DNA from: Punctularia strigosozonata HHB-11173 SS5
Lineage: Eukaryota > Basidiomycota > Agaricomycetes > Corticiales > Punctulariaceae
Assembly (NCBI RefSeq): GCF_000264995.1
Contig: NW_006767455.1
Coordinates: 62,001-126,000, forward strand
DNA: 64,000 nucleotides
Reading direction: 5' to 3'
The translations under genes and the position numbers were made by a program. Below are positions 1 to 12,506 of this stretch, piece by piece. Each line of letters opens with the position of its first letter. The first letter of the stretch is position 1. The notes beneath the pieces were generated by a model. It was not told the DNA's origin. It saw only the letters and a list, made by a program, of their open reading frames with translations, and made no database searches.

Positions 1-600
1 CCAAGGTGTGCCCGCACCGTACGCCGTGTATATTTGCATCGGTTCCCGGTTCTCGTCCACGTAGTGCACTTATGTACTATACGCCCTGAATAGAGCGGTT
101 CACCGGAGGCGACAGTAGTAACATGCATACAACGACGAAATACAGGGGCAGGCGAATGATTAGGATGCCCAGGGAGGGAACGAAGGATTTTCACGTCGTC
201 GCACATCCTAAATTTTCTACTGTCCATCGAGAGAAAAGGCGTCCGACGGAGGGAAGTGAGGTACTGAATGCACTGTCAACAACACCAGCGCATTTCGGAT
301 GCGACATTACCTCGTAATCGTTATCCCTCCGTTCCGTCACCATCTGTTCCCATCGAAGTTCGCCCAGCGCACGGAACCCGGTATTTTAACGCGTCCTAGA
401 CAGATGTTCATTGTCCATACCTCCTACAAGCCGCCCTCTTTGATCCGGCGCGATCAACGTACAGGGTGGTCCGTTCATGGCTTGGGGGCGACAAGCGCGG
501 CCGAGTGCCATCGGCCGAAGGTCTGGAGCCGGCGAGCGAAGGGCGGATGCAGACCGATGCACCTGAGTAGCACGTCATATGGGGGGCATGGGATGATGCT
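1..600 (-). repeat. Decayed repeat R1, copy A (inverted)
   Basis: This stretch is the reverse complement of about 55220-55800 and also matches the start of the copy at 63280-64000. Shared landmarks are the segment reading gcatcggttcccg near base 40, the tail around 210-250 next to tttctactgtccatcgagag, and the block around 440-560. Similarity fades near 580-600. The match begins at base 1, so the repeat probably continues outside the window. No intact coding sequence, terminal inverted repeat or target-site duplication was seen. The family is not recognised; it could be a remnant of a transposon or of a duplicated gene flank. Confidence 0.8.
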
Positions 601-1773
601 CGACACGTCGAGAGTGTAATGTCGCTCACCGCGGACTAAATGCACGGGGGCGAAGAGCGTCGATGCGTGCACAGGCCATCTATCAACGCCGGAGATTCAA
701 GGCGTGAGCGCCGTCAGACGGTAGTCGCTATGTTCGTGCCGTCGCTGGACTAATCCATGGCCGGCGGAACAGGAAATGTCAGGCTACGGTGATTTAAGAG
801 GACAGAGGATGGTGAATACAGAAGGTATTTACATACTCTGCTGCAGACGTGCGATCCTCTCGGGTTTTGGCATGGCCGATACTTGCGTGCATCTGGATAT
901 AAGACCGGTGGGTAGCTAGCCAACGAAAGGGTCGTGGAAGGCCTTCGTTGCGAAGATATTGAGCGAGGCCGAGGCATGTAGCACGAGGAATCAAATCAAT
1001 CAAAGTGGGCAGTTCAGCGGCAAAGTGACGGGGCGCGGGTCGTGATCCTCTCATCCCAAGTCAGTCACAGTCCGGCGATGGCCCAAGTGAGTCGTGACTA
1101 GTGCAGGGGGCAAAACACGCGGAAGGTTTCGCCATGCCCTCACGCGTTCCGTCCTGCGCGGGCGACGTCACGTTCGGCGCGAACGCACGCGCGCCTAGTC
1201 GAATTCCTGAGTGACTGGAAGGGACCTACGGGCAGACCGGGGATGCGATCTGATGCAGATGACCGCCAGTTGGAATTACTGGACGATGCCGGCATCCATC
1301 GTGCTCGATCGCACAGGCAGACGCATCGAGAGATAAACTCGTCGACTTTCAAGAGGTGTTGTGCCGGTTGTCCCACACCCTCGTCCCGGGATGACAGTGT
1401 CCAAGGCTGGTGATATCGGCGGCGGAAAGGATACATTCGTCGTAGATGTCAATTTACGCCGGGTTGGGAGTACTGCTAGCATGCGAGTGTGTTCCATAGT
1501 GGCGTGCAAGCAGGCAGAGAGATGCGAATTTGCACGATTCCCACGGGCTGCCTCCGCGCGGCCACAAGGCGTTTGCTGTCCGTACAGCTGGTGTACCAAC
1601 GTTGAACGTCGAACGTTGAACCTCCATCAATTGGAAAATACAGAGGCCGTTCACGAACCTGGCATCACTGTACAACCTTGCCTTCGCGCCCACTTGTTCA
1701 ACCAGCCGGTATTTGGCGTCCACTGGACACTTAACGTTCAGAACGCGCTCGTCTTTCTCTGCACTTTACCTCC
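601..1773. other. Gene-free stretch before the ERI1-like gene
   Basis: Only short unrelated open frames occur on both strands, with no conserved motif and no plausible splice chain. A small direct repeat of cgttgaacgtcgaacgttgaa lies near 1598-1620. The last part, before 1774, must hold the promoter of the following gene; it has pyrimidine-rich tracts but no clear TATA box. An in-frame stop at 1732-1734 closes the frame upstream of the chosen start codon. Confidence 0.5.
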
Positions 1774-2975
1774 ATGAACCTCGGGAACCTCTTAGCGAGC
1801 AAGCTACACATCTCGTCCCCTGGCCATGATGTTACCTTGGGAAAGACCATAACGGAGTTTCGCGGATCTAAGCAGGTGCGTGTCTGATGGTTCTACGGCC
1901 ATCTGTCGGAGCGCTTATGTAGCGACTCTTGAATAGACGTACGACGCCTTGCTCGTCATCGACGTCGAAGCAACGTGCCAAGCTGGCACAGACTTTGCGT
2001 GGCCGAATGAAATCATCGTGGGTCCTCCATACATTCACCTGCGACCCTCCACGCTGAGCTGCATCGACTCTAGGAATGGCCAGTGTGTTTGATGCGCTGG
2101 ATGGACAAGGACGGGCCTTCTGGCGTCGCCAAGGACCTGCGGATAGTGGACGAGTTCAGGGCGTTCGTGAAGCCGACTTGGAGACCGGTGCTCAGCAAGT
2201 TCTGTACGGAGTTGACGGGAATCGAGCAGGTGGTGTGCAGTTAGCCCCATGTGAGGCTCACATAAACTCATTGGGTTGTTCGGCAGGCAGATGTCGACTC
2301 GGCTCCGACCTTCCCGGAGGTTTTGGCTTCGTTTCGCGGCTTCCTCGTCAAGAACGGGCTCCTCGACGCGGAAACAGACGAACGGCTCTGTCGTTTCTGT
2401 TTCTCTAGCGACGGACCATGGGATCTTCGCGACTTTCTTGTGAAGCAATGTTTCATATCGAAGGTCTGCGGTCACCCGATGCCCCATATGAATCTATCCT
2501 CATCGGCTTGATTTAGATCGACATCCCTCCTTGGATACCTATCGACTTCTTGGATACCCGCATCGTAGTTCAAGGACACGTCCGAAAGGACTTCCCAGAT
2601 GGATCAAGGGTTAGTTTGGATCTATTGTCCACGTACAGCCTTGCTCACGCTTAGATCTTAGGTGCACCTCAACAAGCGCGCTCGTAGCCCTTCCATCGTG
2701 GCCCAGCTTCGCGGTCTTGGCCTTGAACCATTCGCAGGTCGGCAGCATTGTGGCATTGACGTAAGGGGCTTCCGTATATCGTAGAGGTCCCCACTGAGGG
2801 CGCCGGTTACGTTTTCGTTTATCAGGACGCTCGAAACGTCGCCAGGATCCTCGCGGAACTGGGGCGCAGGGGCGCGAAGCTCCAACCGAACAGCTCCATC
2901 GACCACAAGCGCAGGTGGCCTTGGATGGGAAAGAAAGGTCTGATTCTCGAGGAATACATCGCGGGCGCTCCTTAG
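1774..2975 (+). CDS. ERI1-family 3'-5' exoribonuclease (DEDDh)
   Basis: Seven exons (1774-1875, 1937-2017, 2074-2229, 2287-2463, 2517-2609, 2662-2760, 2826-2975) join in frame to a protein of about 285 residues. All five DEDDh exonuclease residues are visible: Asp and Glu in VIDVEATC, Asp in GPWDLRDF, His in GRQHCGID and the following Asp in DARN. The block NEIIEWPV and the phrase CTELTGIEQ are typical of ERI1/3'hExo exonucleases, which trim small RNAs and the 3' ends of 5.8S rRNA or histone mRNA and in several eukaryotes lower RNA interference. The HCGIDDARN motif is split exactly by the last intron. No SAP domain precedes the nuclease, so this is the short form. The start codon is the first ATG after an in-frame stop. 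Family assignment is secure; the cellular substrate is not shown by the sequence. Confidence 0.9.
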
Positions 2976-5900
2976 GCGTATTGAAGGCGAGGCCCCATCC
3001 CGAGACGCATGGCGTTACCCCATGCCAAGGCTATGATCGTTGTGTTCACAGTGATTCGCATTCATACGCAGACACCGCTGACCTCCGGTCTCCTACTGCG
3101 AGGTCGCGGCTCGCGTCCCCACTCGGCGAGGGCGCCTCCGAACCACTCATCTGTGACTCAGTAGACGGCGATTTGCGAGATATATACATCCTGCCGGCGT
3201 GCTATCGCACCTCCGGCTTGTCCTCACACTTTCCCTCGCCATGAACCATCAAGCGCTCATCACAGTGCCATCGCTCCGCATAACCAGCCCTTCCACTGCT
3301 GCGGCGCGCCACCACCCGAGTATCGGGTTACCTCGACGAAGCACCGTTCAAACGACGAGGAAAAAAACCGTCGCATCTCGCCCCTCGCTATCGCCTTACC
3401 ATGAGCGTTCATCCTCCCCTCCCCGACGAATTCCGGCAGGCCGTGGGACAGGGAACCCGCCCTACCGGTTAAAGACGGCTGACATGTCCTCCGACGAGAA
3501 AGGGTGGCGTTAGACTTCGCACGTGGCAATTCCCGTTTTGGTCGTGCTTCCCGAGCGCATCCCGATGATCGCTCCTGTCTTCCCGTCCAAGTTGCTCGAT
3601 CGGACGCTCGCTGTAACCACACGAGCGTGCAGCGCTATTCGCGTCACGAAGATGGCTCGCACTGCGTTTGTTCAGAGTATGCCGGACTTGTGCGCCCATC
3701 GAACTTGTCGCGTCCCTTCCCTTGGATGGCGGTCATTCTGCGCATGACGTCGCCCGTCTTCCGCCCGCAGCATCTACACACAGCGGACCTTCATTTTGCG
3801 GTACATGGCCCCGCAACAGTGTATCGGAAGATTCGCGCGACGGTTTGGGAGACCGTCCCTACACACCTACCCAAAGGAACGGTCGTTCTCTGCGCCACTG
3901 CCGCCGCATTAGTTCAATCGAGTACGCTCGCGAATCCTCGAGCAGCGTCCAGAATGCTCCAGGATCGCCCCGATGTGGTCGCGTCCGTCATCGAGTCGTC
4001 AAACTGGACGTATATGGCAGGCACGACTCCTGGAAATGAAACTCCCCAAGGTTCATGGGACCATCGTACCATTCTCCCCGGATCCCGTTATTGGCGTCCC
4101 AATATGCCCTGTTCACTTCGCTGAATTCTGCAAATTCTTCAACGTCAACAGTCACGCAATGAAACTGGACCAAACAGTCACGATATTTTCCATAAGTCGG
4201 ATATGATCTTCCTACGATCGAACCAAGACCAGACGATTCGCAAGGTTAATTATGTGTGGTCCTCCGCCGTATGTGCACCTGCCTTGCTGCCGCCCGCACT
4301 CAGCGATGATCAGATAAGATGAACTATTTCCGCAATTTCGTTTCTTAAGCCACGTTTTGCGACAAGTTCCGAGCAATCTGCGAATGACAGATGACGAATG
4401 CGCGTATGCCCCAAGACCGGCGTTGCGGTAGGCAATGGGAAAGGAAGCCCCTTCTTCAGCGCACGCCTGTGGCTCCCGCTGGCCTCCCCTTCCTCCAAAT
4501 ACCATTGTATGAAGACCAGGCACCTTACGGTCGCATCCCATTGGCTCGGATGGTCACGGACACGATGTCGCATCTGACCGGTATTCGCGTCTACGCCGCT
4601 CATCGTGGAATTCGCTAAATAACGGCATCTAGGCTTACTCGCGGCTCGTCGGGCTGTCGCCCAGAATGCATCGCGAACGTGCCTATCAGGCGGATCAGGG
4701 ACTTGGCCTGTCGGCTCGTTCAAACGTCCCACTGCAACTCTCGAAGGAACGCTCGGGGAAGCGAGCGACGTGTGCAAGGTGAGAACATGGTTTCATCTGG
4801 CCGTTGCGGTTTGTCGTGCTGCAGCCCACATGATGCCAACTTCACCCATCGCTGAGAGATACACTCTATGAGGCGAAGGCTCTATGAGTCCCTGGTACAC
4901 TCGTCGAGAGGAACCGCTTGAGTAGAGCCGAGAACGGAAAGCTGATGGGTTTCGTACGATCATCCTGGCCAGGTACACCCGACGTGTCCCGCCCGGTCGT
5001 CTCGCAGTGCTGCGCGACCGCGCGGATACTGCTGTGCGTTCGATTACAGCGTATGACCGCTTCGCCGCCCCGCCATCACCGCGTTTTGCGACGTTTGAAA
5101 CTTGTAATGCTAACACAGCTTCTTGTCAAGGTCTGCATTCATCGCAAGCCGTTACTCTGCGCCACCGGTGTTCTTGGCAAATCGTGCGTCGGTAGCTTGT
5201 ATACTTTTGGGCGTGTTTTTCTGCAAAACACCTGGCACTTACTGCCTCGCACTCTATCAACCTCAATGTTCGCTATAAGGAGGGCGCGCCGTTGCTTCGC
5301 GAAGCTGTGCATATCTGGAAGAAGATTCTCGTACCGCCCCTTCGGCTTCCCACCGACCCGAGATTGAGTTCCCATAACGAGCTCCCGATCCCGCGCTCAT
5401 GCCCCAGCTATTCCACGCCCTCCTCGGTGTGTCCTCGGTCATTGTCTTCCGATGGCCAGGAGAGTGCGGTGGAGGGTCGTACCGGCGAGAAATATGACGC
5501 TTTCCGCGGACCGCCCATCACGGAGTGTGCGCGCAGCCGTTTGATCGCGCCTTTCGAGGCAACATAGGCTGCCGACGCTCGAGGCTTACGTCGGTGGTTG
5601 ACTCCAAGTTGTACACGCGTACGGTCTCTCGAGTCCCCGCCACGATCTCCTACTTCGTAGGACGTTTCGCAGCGGTGTGCCGTGCGAATGTGCCTATTGC
5701 AGGTATATTTTCCTGTCTCCCATGTGAGTGTAGTCATATCCGCTGTACGGGGTGAAGCATTGCGATCCTCATACAGTAGAATGCTTCCCAAGGCGTCGCA
5801 AATCTGAAGATGGGGTTATGGACGCGCCGTTATGCCGCGACACACGCCCAACGCCTTTCGGAGCTCTCGACCTCTGCACGCTACCTAACAACTCACGGGC

Positions 5901-6336
5901 GATGGAGCAAACGTCCTTCATTGGCCGGAGTAGTGCCGATGGCTTAGCCCCACCCTTCAAGCACGCGATGCGTCCTCGCGACGGCTCCGACCACTGAGAT
6001 ATCGGCCTGCAATACTCGCAAGGAGCGGGTTTGAACTTGCTCCCACCACCGCTTACCGGAGGAGGCCGTGGAAGACCCTGCGCACAGGCTGCGTGGCGCT
6101 GCCAATGGCGCCCTATCATTACCATTTGCTCCTCCCGGGGTTCAGGGAGCACCGTGGTATTCACGTTTTGTCGTCTCACGGGTCGCCGCCTGGGGAGAGC
6201 ATAAGTAGAGGGCGCAGTTTCAAGATACCGGTGCCTTGGTCTCTGGCACACTCTCCACCGCTGCCTACCTGCAGGAGTCACCCATCAGTGACCTCCCACT
6301 CCTCCTGCATCCCATAGCCTCCAGTCTCTTCCGACA
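2976..6336. other. Gene-poor stretch between ERI1-like and TmpA-like genes
   Basis: More than 3 kb with only unconvincing open frames. The longest, on the plus strand at 3504-4124, has no recognisable motif and an erratic composition; a short upstream piece starting near 3400 could splice to it, but nothing in the translation supports a family. Minus-strand frames at 4310-4777 and 5769-6281 are similarly featureless. The region may contain decayed genes. The last 150 bases are pyrimidine-rich, as expected for the promoter and leader of the gene starting at 6337. Confidence 0.45.
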
Positions 6337-8339
6337 ATGACGACTGTCGTTTCGATTGACCCGGCTCCTGCCTACAACGACGCAGAGAGGGGCACCCTCG
6401 ACATTACCTCCAGGCTCCCGGTTGCCAGCTCGTACCCCGACGAGAAGAAGGCAAACCTCGTAGTCGCGGAGGTCATCCCCGCCAAGAAAGACACGCCAGC
6501 CCCGGCTCCGAAGCCGGTGAGCAAGCCACCGAAGCACAAGCCTTCCGCTTGGACGCGATGGCAGGTATGGTTCAACACGTACAGGTGAGTAATGATTGCC
6601 CCAATCACGTCGTCGAAGGTCTCTGACAATTTGTTACAGGAAGTTCTTCGTCTTCACGTTCAGCTTGAATATGATCGGCCTCGGTCTTACTGCGTCGGGG
6701 CATTGGCACTACCCGCTCAAGTTCCCCGGCGCTTTCATTCTGGGCAATCTGCAAGTGGCGATCCTTGTCCGAAACGAGTTGTTCGGTCGCTTCCTCTACC
6801 TGACATGCAACACCTTGTTCGCTAAGGTAACATTAGTCACACCATCTCACTTTTATGTACTGACGAGCCCTCCGCAGTGGACACCCTTATGGTGGCGCTT
6901 GGGCTGCACCTCGGTCCTCCAGCATCTTGGCGGTATCCACAGCGGTTGTGCCGTCTCCGGACTGATCTGGCTGCTGTATCACGTCGTCAATCTGTTCCGG
7001 GCGATGCACAGCTACAACGACTCGGTCCTGGCGTTTGGAGTCGCCACGAACTTTGTAGTGGCTGCCGCCGCTCTGTCCGCCTTCCCGTGGATCCGGAACA
7101 ACCACCACAACGTCTTCGAGCGGAACCACCGTGCTTTCGGTTGGTTGGGCATCATCATCACCTGGGCTTTCACTATCCTCGGTGATTTGTGGGATGTAAA
7201 CACTCGGACCTGGAACCTGAGCGGCGTTCACCTGGTGAAGCAACAGGACTTCTGGTACATCATCATGATGACCACTTTGTGAGTCCTCGTTTCAACCTTT
7301 CGCCGATAGTGATGGTAATCGTTCTTTGCAGCGTCGCCATTCCCTGGATTTGCACTCGCGAAGTCGAGGTCGACATTGAGCTTCCTTCTCCTAAAGTTGC
7401 CATCGTCCGCTTCAAGCGGGGCATGCAGCAAGGTCTCTTAGGGCGTATCTCCCGTCACCCGATCAAGGAGTACCATGCGTTTGGTATCATCTCTGAGGGC
7501 ACGCACTCCAAGTACCACTACATGATCTGTGGTGTGCAAGGCGACTTCACGCGCAGTCTCGTCAACGACCCCCCTCGCACGCTTTGGACGCGTCAGCTAA
7601 AGGTGTGTAACGCATGCGATCCGCCCGCTTCATTTTTTCTCATACATGCTCCACAGTTCGCCGGCATTTCCAACACGTCCACCCTGTACAAGCGTGGCAT
7701 TCGTATTTGCACGGGCACTGGCATTGGAGCCGCTCTCTCGACTTGCATCCAATCACCGAACTGGTGCGTTCCTTCTCACTCTTCTGCAAACATCACAACA
7801 CAACACTCACGCCTTCGTATCTTCTTGCTCTACCAGGTTCCTTATCTGGATCGGTGGGTTACACCACTATTTTCGTGTGTAGGAAGCCACTGACGAGCGT
7901 TTGTTCTCCGATAGGCTCCGATCAGGAAAAGACCTTCGGCCCGACCATCAGCGGTCTCATCCACAGGAACATCGAGCCCGAGCGAGTACTGCTGTGGGAC
8001 TCGAAAGTTCGTGGCGGTCGCCCTGATACCATGAAAATTCTGAAGGAGATATATCACTCCTTCGGTGCTGAAGGTTCGTCTTACGGGTGCCTCGACTCAC
8101 ACGCTCTTACTGAACCGCGTGCTTCCGCAGTTGTCTTCATCACCTCGAACTATGTCGGCAACTTCGAGATCATGCATGGGTGAGCCTATTGCAATCTCTC
8201 AATCTCTGGGGCAGTTCTGACGTCTCGAGCAGTTGCAAGGAGGCCGGCATCCCCGCCTTCGGAACGCTTTGGGACTTCGTGAGTTCCCCGCCGCGTCTTA
8301 TTCTCTTGAGCGCACTACTGACGCTCTCTCGTTCAGTAA
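6337..8339 (+). CDS. TmpA-like integral membrane flavoprotein
   Basis: Ten exons (6337-6584, 6640-6826, 6878-7278, 7332-7602, 7657-7763, 7837-7853, 7915-8073, 8131-8179, 8233-8278, 8337-8339) give about 495 residues. A hydrophilic N-terminus of some 80 residues precedes several membrane segments with conserved histidines (GHWHYPLKFPG, LQHLGGIHSG, NNHHNVFERNH), then a soluble half containing a nucleotide-binding turn GTGIGAALS and the C-terminal phrase GIPAFGTLWDF. This is the layout of fungal TmpA proteins, membrane flavoproteins distantly related to ferric reductases and linked in Aspergillus to signalling in asexual sporulation. Two oddities: a 17-nt exon encoding FLIWI, and a stop codon that lies alone in the last exon after an intron with clean gtgagt and cag borders. 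If that intron is retained, the protein would gain about 40 unrelated residues. Function in this organism is inferred only from family. Confidence 0.78.
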
Positions 8340-11300
8340 ACGGTCGCGGGCTTTTCCATTGTCGCATGCTCATTTGGGGGCCTTGCTGAAGGCAGCGCAG
8401 CGCGTTCAGACACTGAATATTTACCAGCAGGCCGGGATTCATCAGGGCGACAACCACGCACTATCTATCGCCAGATCCCATAGAAGGCCTTGCATGGACT
8501 TACTGTAATTTTGCACGGAATGTATAATGATATCTCGGTATGCAATGCACGCACGTAGCTCATGACCCTTCGAAGCTTCACCGCTTGTGAAAACACCGTG
8601 AGAATCCTGCTGCAGGGTCGCATCGTGTCTTCGTCACGCTCAGGCCCGTCGTTCCGTGTTGGCCTAGACAATCTTCCTTCGCAGAAGCGGGTGCATATCA
8701 CGCTGAAAGGCGAAATAACTCCCAACCCCGTTCGTCGTTGCGGAGCCATCCTACGACACACCACTCGTCATGCAATTTTGCCATGATGATGACAAGTACT
8801 ATCTAACGATTTTCAGTGCGATCAATTTTGGACAAATGGGTGCAAGCTTCTGGTCACTGAGGTTTCAAGTTCGATAAGATGTAGTTTGGCAGTGACTACT
8901 CGGACCCGACCTTCTCCTCTTGGTTCGAGTCTCCTCCTGGGCGGTCCATATGAACCAGATATAAGTACCCTATCCGCAGCCATCATAGTCCGTCTTGCGC
9001 TACTTGCTCCGCACTTTGGTAGCTACCGCGATGCATCCTTCGCGCTTCCGTGCTCCGTCGTCGAACTTGGCAGAATTTCGACACCCTCCGACTGCGCACG
9101 GAATGCGCAGTGACAGCTGAAGGTGTTCCTAGGTTCCACGCTCCAAAGCGGGAGCAAACAGAGCTTGCTCCGGGCGAGTCGTTCTGGCGAACGTGACACG
9201 GCTGCGTCGCCTGCTTCAGGGCTGGCGCTCACACCCTTGGGGTCATTCGGTCAATCCCCGGAGAACACTGGCAAGCCGGCGACGGTGTCGTGTGTGCGAC
9301 GACCAGCCTCGTTCTGTGCACGAAGCCTTGATCAGCACACGGGAATGCGTCGCTATTGTGCGCCGGTCTTGGGCATGTGGTCTGTCTGCTTCGCAAGATC
9401 AGATCCTCTCCTTCTGTTCATCCGCAGTGCAGAACCAAGACGTATGGGATTGCTCAAACTCCACTTTTTTATGGCTGAGATCATACATTGTCGCTCGTAT
9501 GAGGCTCACTGTTGGTCGATATGCTCAAGACCTCATCTCATTGGATACTATACCCTTGCGCTAGCTGGTTATATCTGCAGATCCGAGTCACCAATATGAA
9601 ACTGTGGAATATGGTCTTGTGGGAAGCTATATATACTGAAACTCATCCATGCATGAGCAGATGACCTCGACGCTTAAGGATGGTTCATCATCGCTTCTAC
9701 GACGCTTATCCGGAAACCATCTCATGCAGTCTGCAGCGTGAGCCCCGCCGACATTGTCATTCATTTCCCTCGCCGGTGACTCCATCGGACTTCCCTCGAA
9801 GCCAAAATCTCTCTCAGATCTTGAAACTAGCAATAACTCAGAAGGGAGTTCTCACTTTCTAGATGCTTCCATTCCGTCGCCTCGCGCTTCGGTCTCGGAC
9901 GGCAATAGTGGAATGAGAAGGATTGACCGTATATATTAGACGTTGGTCAACGGACTCCTCTAGTTGGCACCGCCGATGTCCACTCCTTTCACCCTCGGTC
10001 CCGAGATAATGCTCACTACTTGTGCGATAGTATCCACATCGGAAGTTTGGCATATATCATAGATACGTCCACGCCCTCACGGTCATGTCCACATCCGTTG
10101 TAGTGCGCCACGGGTTATTAGAGACGCCTCGGATATGATCATGTTCATGAAACTATAACTTCATCTTAATTCAATCTTATGCGTGCTTCACTGCACTTCG
10201 AACACCGACGGCCTGAGTGAATACATCCGCATTAGCCCTTCGACGCATATATGCTTTGACCTATGCAACTGTAACACTAAATCGTCATGAACGGCTATTT
10301 TGACGAGGATTATAGTGTTGTTGCAACGTCTGTAGCCTGAGCCAATGCATCCTCGTCAAACGCTTCGATGCATTCACTTACACCTTTGTGACCAATGCTA
10401 CTTCATCAGACCCGCTTTCATGAGGTCCCAGTGTCGACGACCCTGCATTATCCCAGTCCAGGCATGTTTCGGGCAGACGAGAATCTATCGACGTACTATT
10501 GGTCTCCGCGAGGGGGAAGCTCCCCGACGTGCGCGCCATTGACTCAGGTTCGACGCTGCAGAGTCTAGAGGGTCGAGCTATACGTCTAGGGAGTGTGGCA
10601 ATAGAATATGGGGCAATTCTCGGAGAGGTCTGATTTCGATCAGAACTTCTGTCGATGCCGTGCTGCGACGGTACCCAGCTGTCCTACCTGATCGAGACTG
10701 TACAGCATCGAGCCTCTTCGCCGTCGGAGGCGTGCTATGTGCATGCTGCTCATGTCCAGAACAAACCTGGCGCTCAGACAAGCGCCTACCACACATGGTA
10801 CTCGTAAGATATCGCAACCATCGGGCGCGCTGCCCAACAACTTTTTCGTGTAGACAAAGCCCATGTCTATGCGCTCGTCCCAAGGATGTCAGCTTGCCGA
10901 GGCGATGACGCAGGTCCAGAGACGAACTGTGTAGCTTCTGAGAGAGCGGTCTCGATGATGCGCACAACGCGTACGTCCAAAGATCCGTGCGCAGATTGTG
11001 CGATAGGGATTCGCAACCTTAGGTCACATAAGTATGTAGTCGGAGCGGTCTAGAACGCGTGCGCATATAGCCTGAGTCCGTATCGCCCGGATCCACGGAT
11101 AGCGTTGGAGACTCGGAGCGAGCGTCCATCGAACTCAGCACTTCTGCCGCAAAGCTGTGGGCAAGTGCTTATCGCGCCGTCCTGACTCGGTATCTATGCG
11201 CATCAAGAACGTGGAGATCGCAATGATGTGTAGGATGCAGCGCGCGGACATTTGATTGACTCCGTCGTAGCGTTGGTGCAGAGGTCGGGAGGATTCGCGT

Positions 11301-12506
11301 CGTTCCCACTTGGCTCGCGACCGCACGCCTTCCTTTGTGGTGCGCCTCACTTATCGTGCTGTAGACACGATGGGGTGGAGTCGTGAGTATGTACGAACAC
11401 AATAAAGCGTCTCCGAGGCTGTTAAGAGTCCTTATCTTTACGGCTTGCAACAGCTCGCATACAGCCTGTGATCCCTCCTCCGACAACACATGGCCGGCCA
11501 TCCCTTCCGATCCGTTTGCCGTTGAGATATATTGCTTTGGAACCCCCGTCCTTCCATATTGCCCTGGTCTGCCTCGAGGTCGATCCGTTGCTCAGTAGCT
11601 TGCCCAGAATCGACACGGCCGCAACGGTGTCCAATATACTCGTTGGATCATGTGAACGTGAGAGGGCTCTGACTCCTGAATCAACGGCCTCGTGTCCGTT
11701 TCAGCTTGTAGAGACCAGCCTTGTGTATACATATGTAGTATGCGCCGGCATCTTGGACCGAAGTCTATAGACGTTGTTCTGATCCTTCAGCAAGACAGCA
11801 GAGAAACAGCAAAAACAGACCGGGATAAAAACGCTCTTAGCGCCGATGAGAACGGCCTTTTTTCGCTTATCAATATCAATGTATCAAGACCTTATCAATG
11901 TCGCGGCGACCTCCGTCGACCGAACGCTGTCGCGGTTTCTCCCGGCATGCCGCGGACCCTTCGCCATTGGCTGACGCGAGTCTGACACTAACTCGGGCTT
12001 CTCCCGTGGGCAACGTCACACGTTGCGTCGTCCCCGCTCGAAGCCAGAACGCGCGTTCTCCGAGATAGGGGCTATCGGCCGACCAAGTATGAAGCAAAAA
12101 AGCCTGTATATTCCCCGGGTGCCAGATACCAGACCAGAGACGACAAGAAACATGGGCGGGCCAGTATATATAGTACAGTGTAAGGCGAAGACGTATACGG
12201 GAGGAGGAGACTAATAGCGTCAGAGGGAGTAGGAGGGAAGGAGCAAATCTGTGGAAAAAAAGTGCGACGACGTATGCTATGGATAGCGAGGGGAAATATA
12301 TAGGTCTACAGTATGCACAAGCAGAACGGCAAATGATGATGTGGATGGGATGACGGGCACCGTTAACAGGTGGATGCCGATGGTGGATTCGGGTAGGGGG
12401 GTGGGGGGGTAGGGGAATAATAAGCGAGGGCCGTCTGAGTGGGGTGCGAGGAGATGATAGACGAATAGAGAGACGAGAGATGAGAAGATAGCGGACATTG
12501 TCGAAG
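8340..12506. other. Long gene-free stretch
   Basis: About 4.2 kb without a supported gene. Open frames are short, lie on both strands and show no family motif; base composition drifts to more AT around 9500-10400. Some words recur, for example related cgatgcattcactta and cgacgcatatatgc stretches near 10200-10380, but they do not form a clear array. The end of the stretch (12100-12500) is rich in purine runs and G tracts on the plus strand, including a gtagggggg-like run near 12395, and should contain the 3' untranslated region of the minus-strand gene ending at 12507. Confidence 0.45.

Noticed and set aside
3504-4124. 206-residue plus-strand frame that might be a decayed gene
   Set aside because: A phrase near 3860 (HLPKGTVVL) loosely resembles part of a cytochrome P450, but no heme-binding Cys motif or other P450 block is found nearby.
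8870-8950. Possible tRNA signal: tttggcagtgac followed by ggttcgagtctcc
   Set aside because: The B-box-like word is present, but no acceptor stem or anticodon arm can be paired around it.
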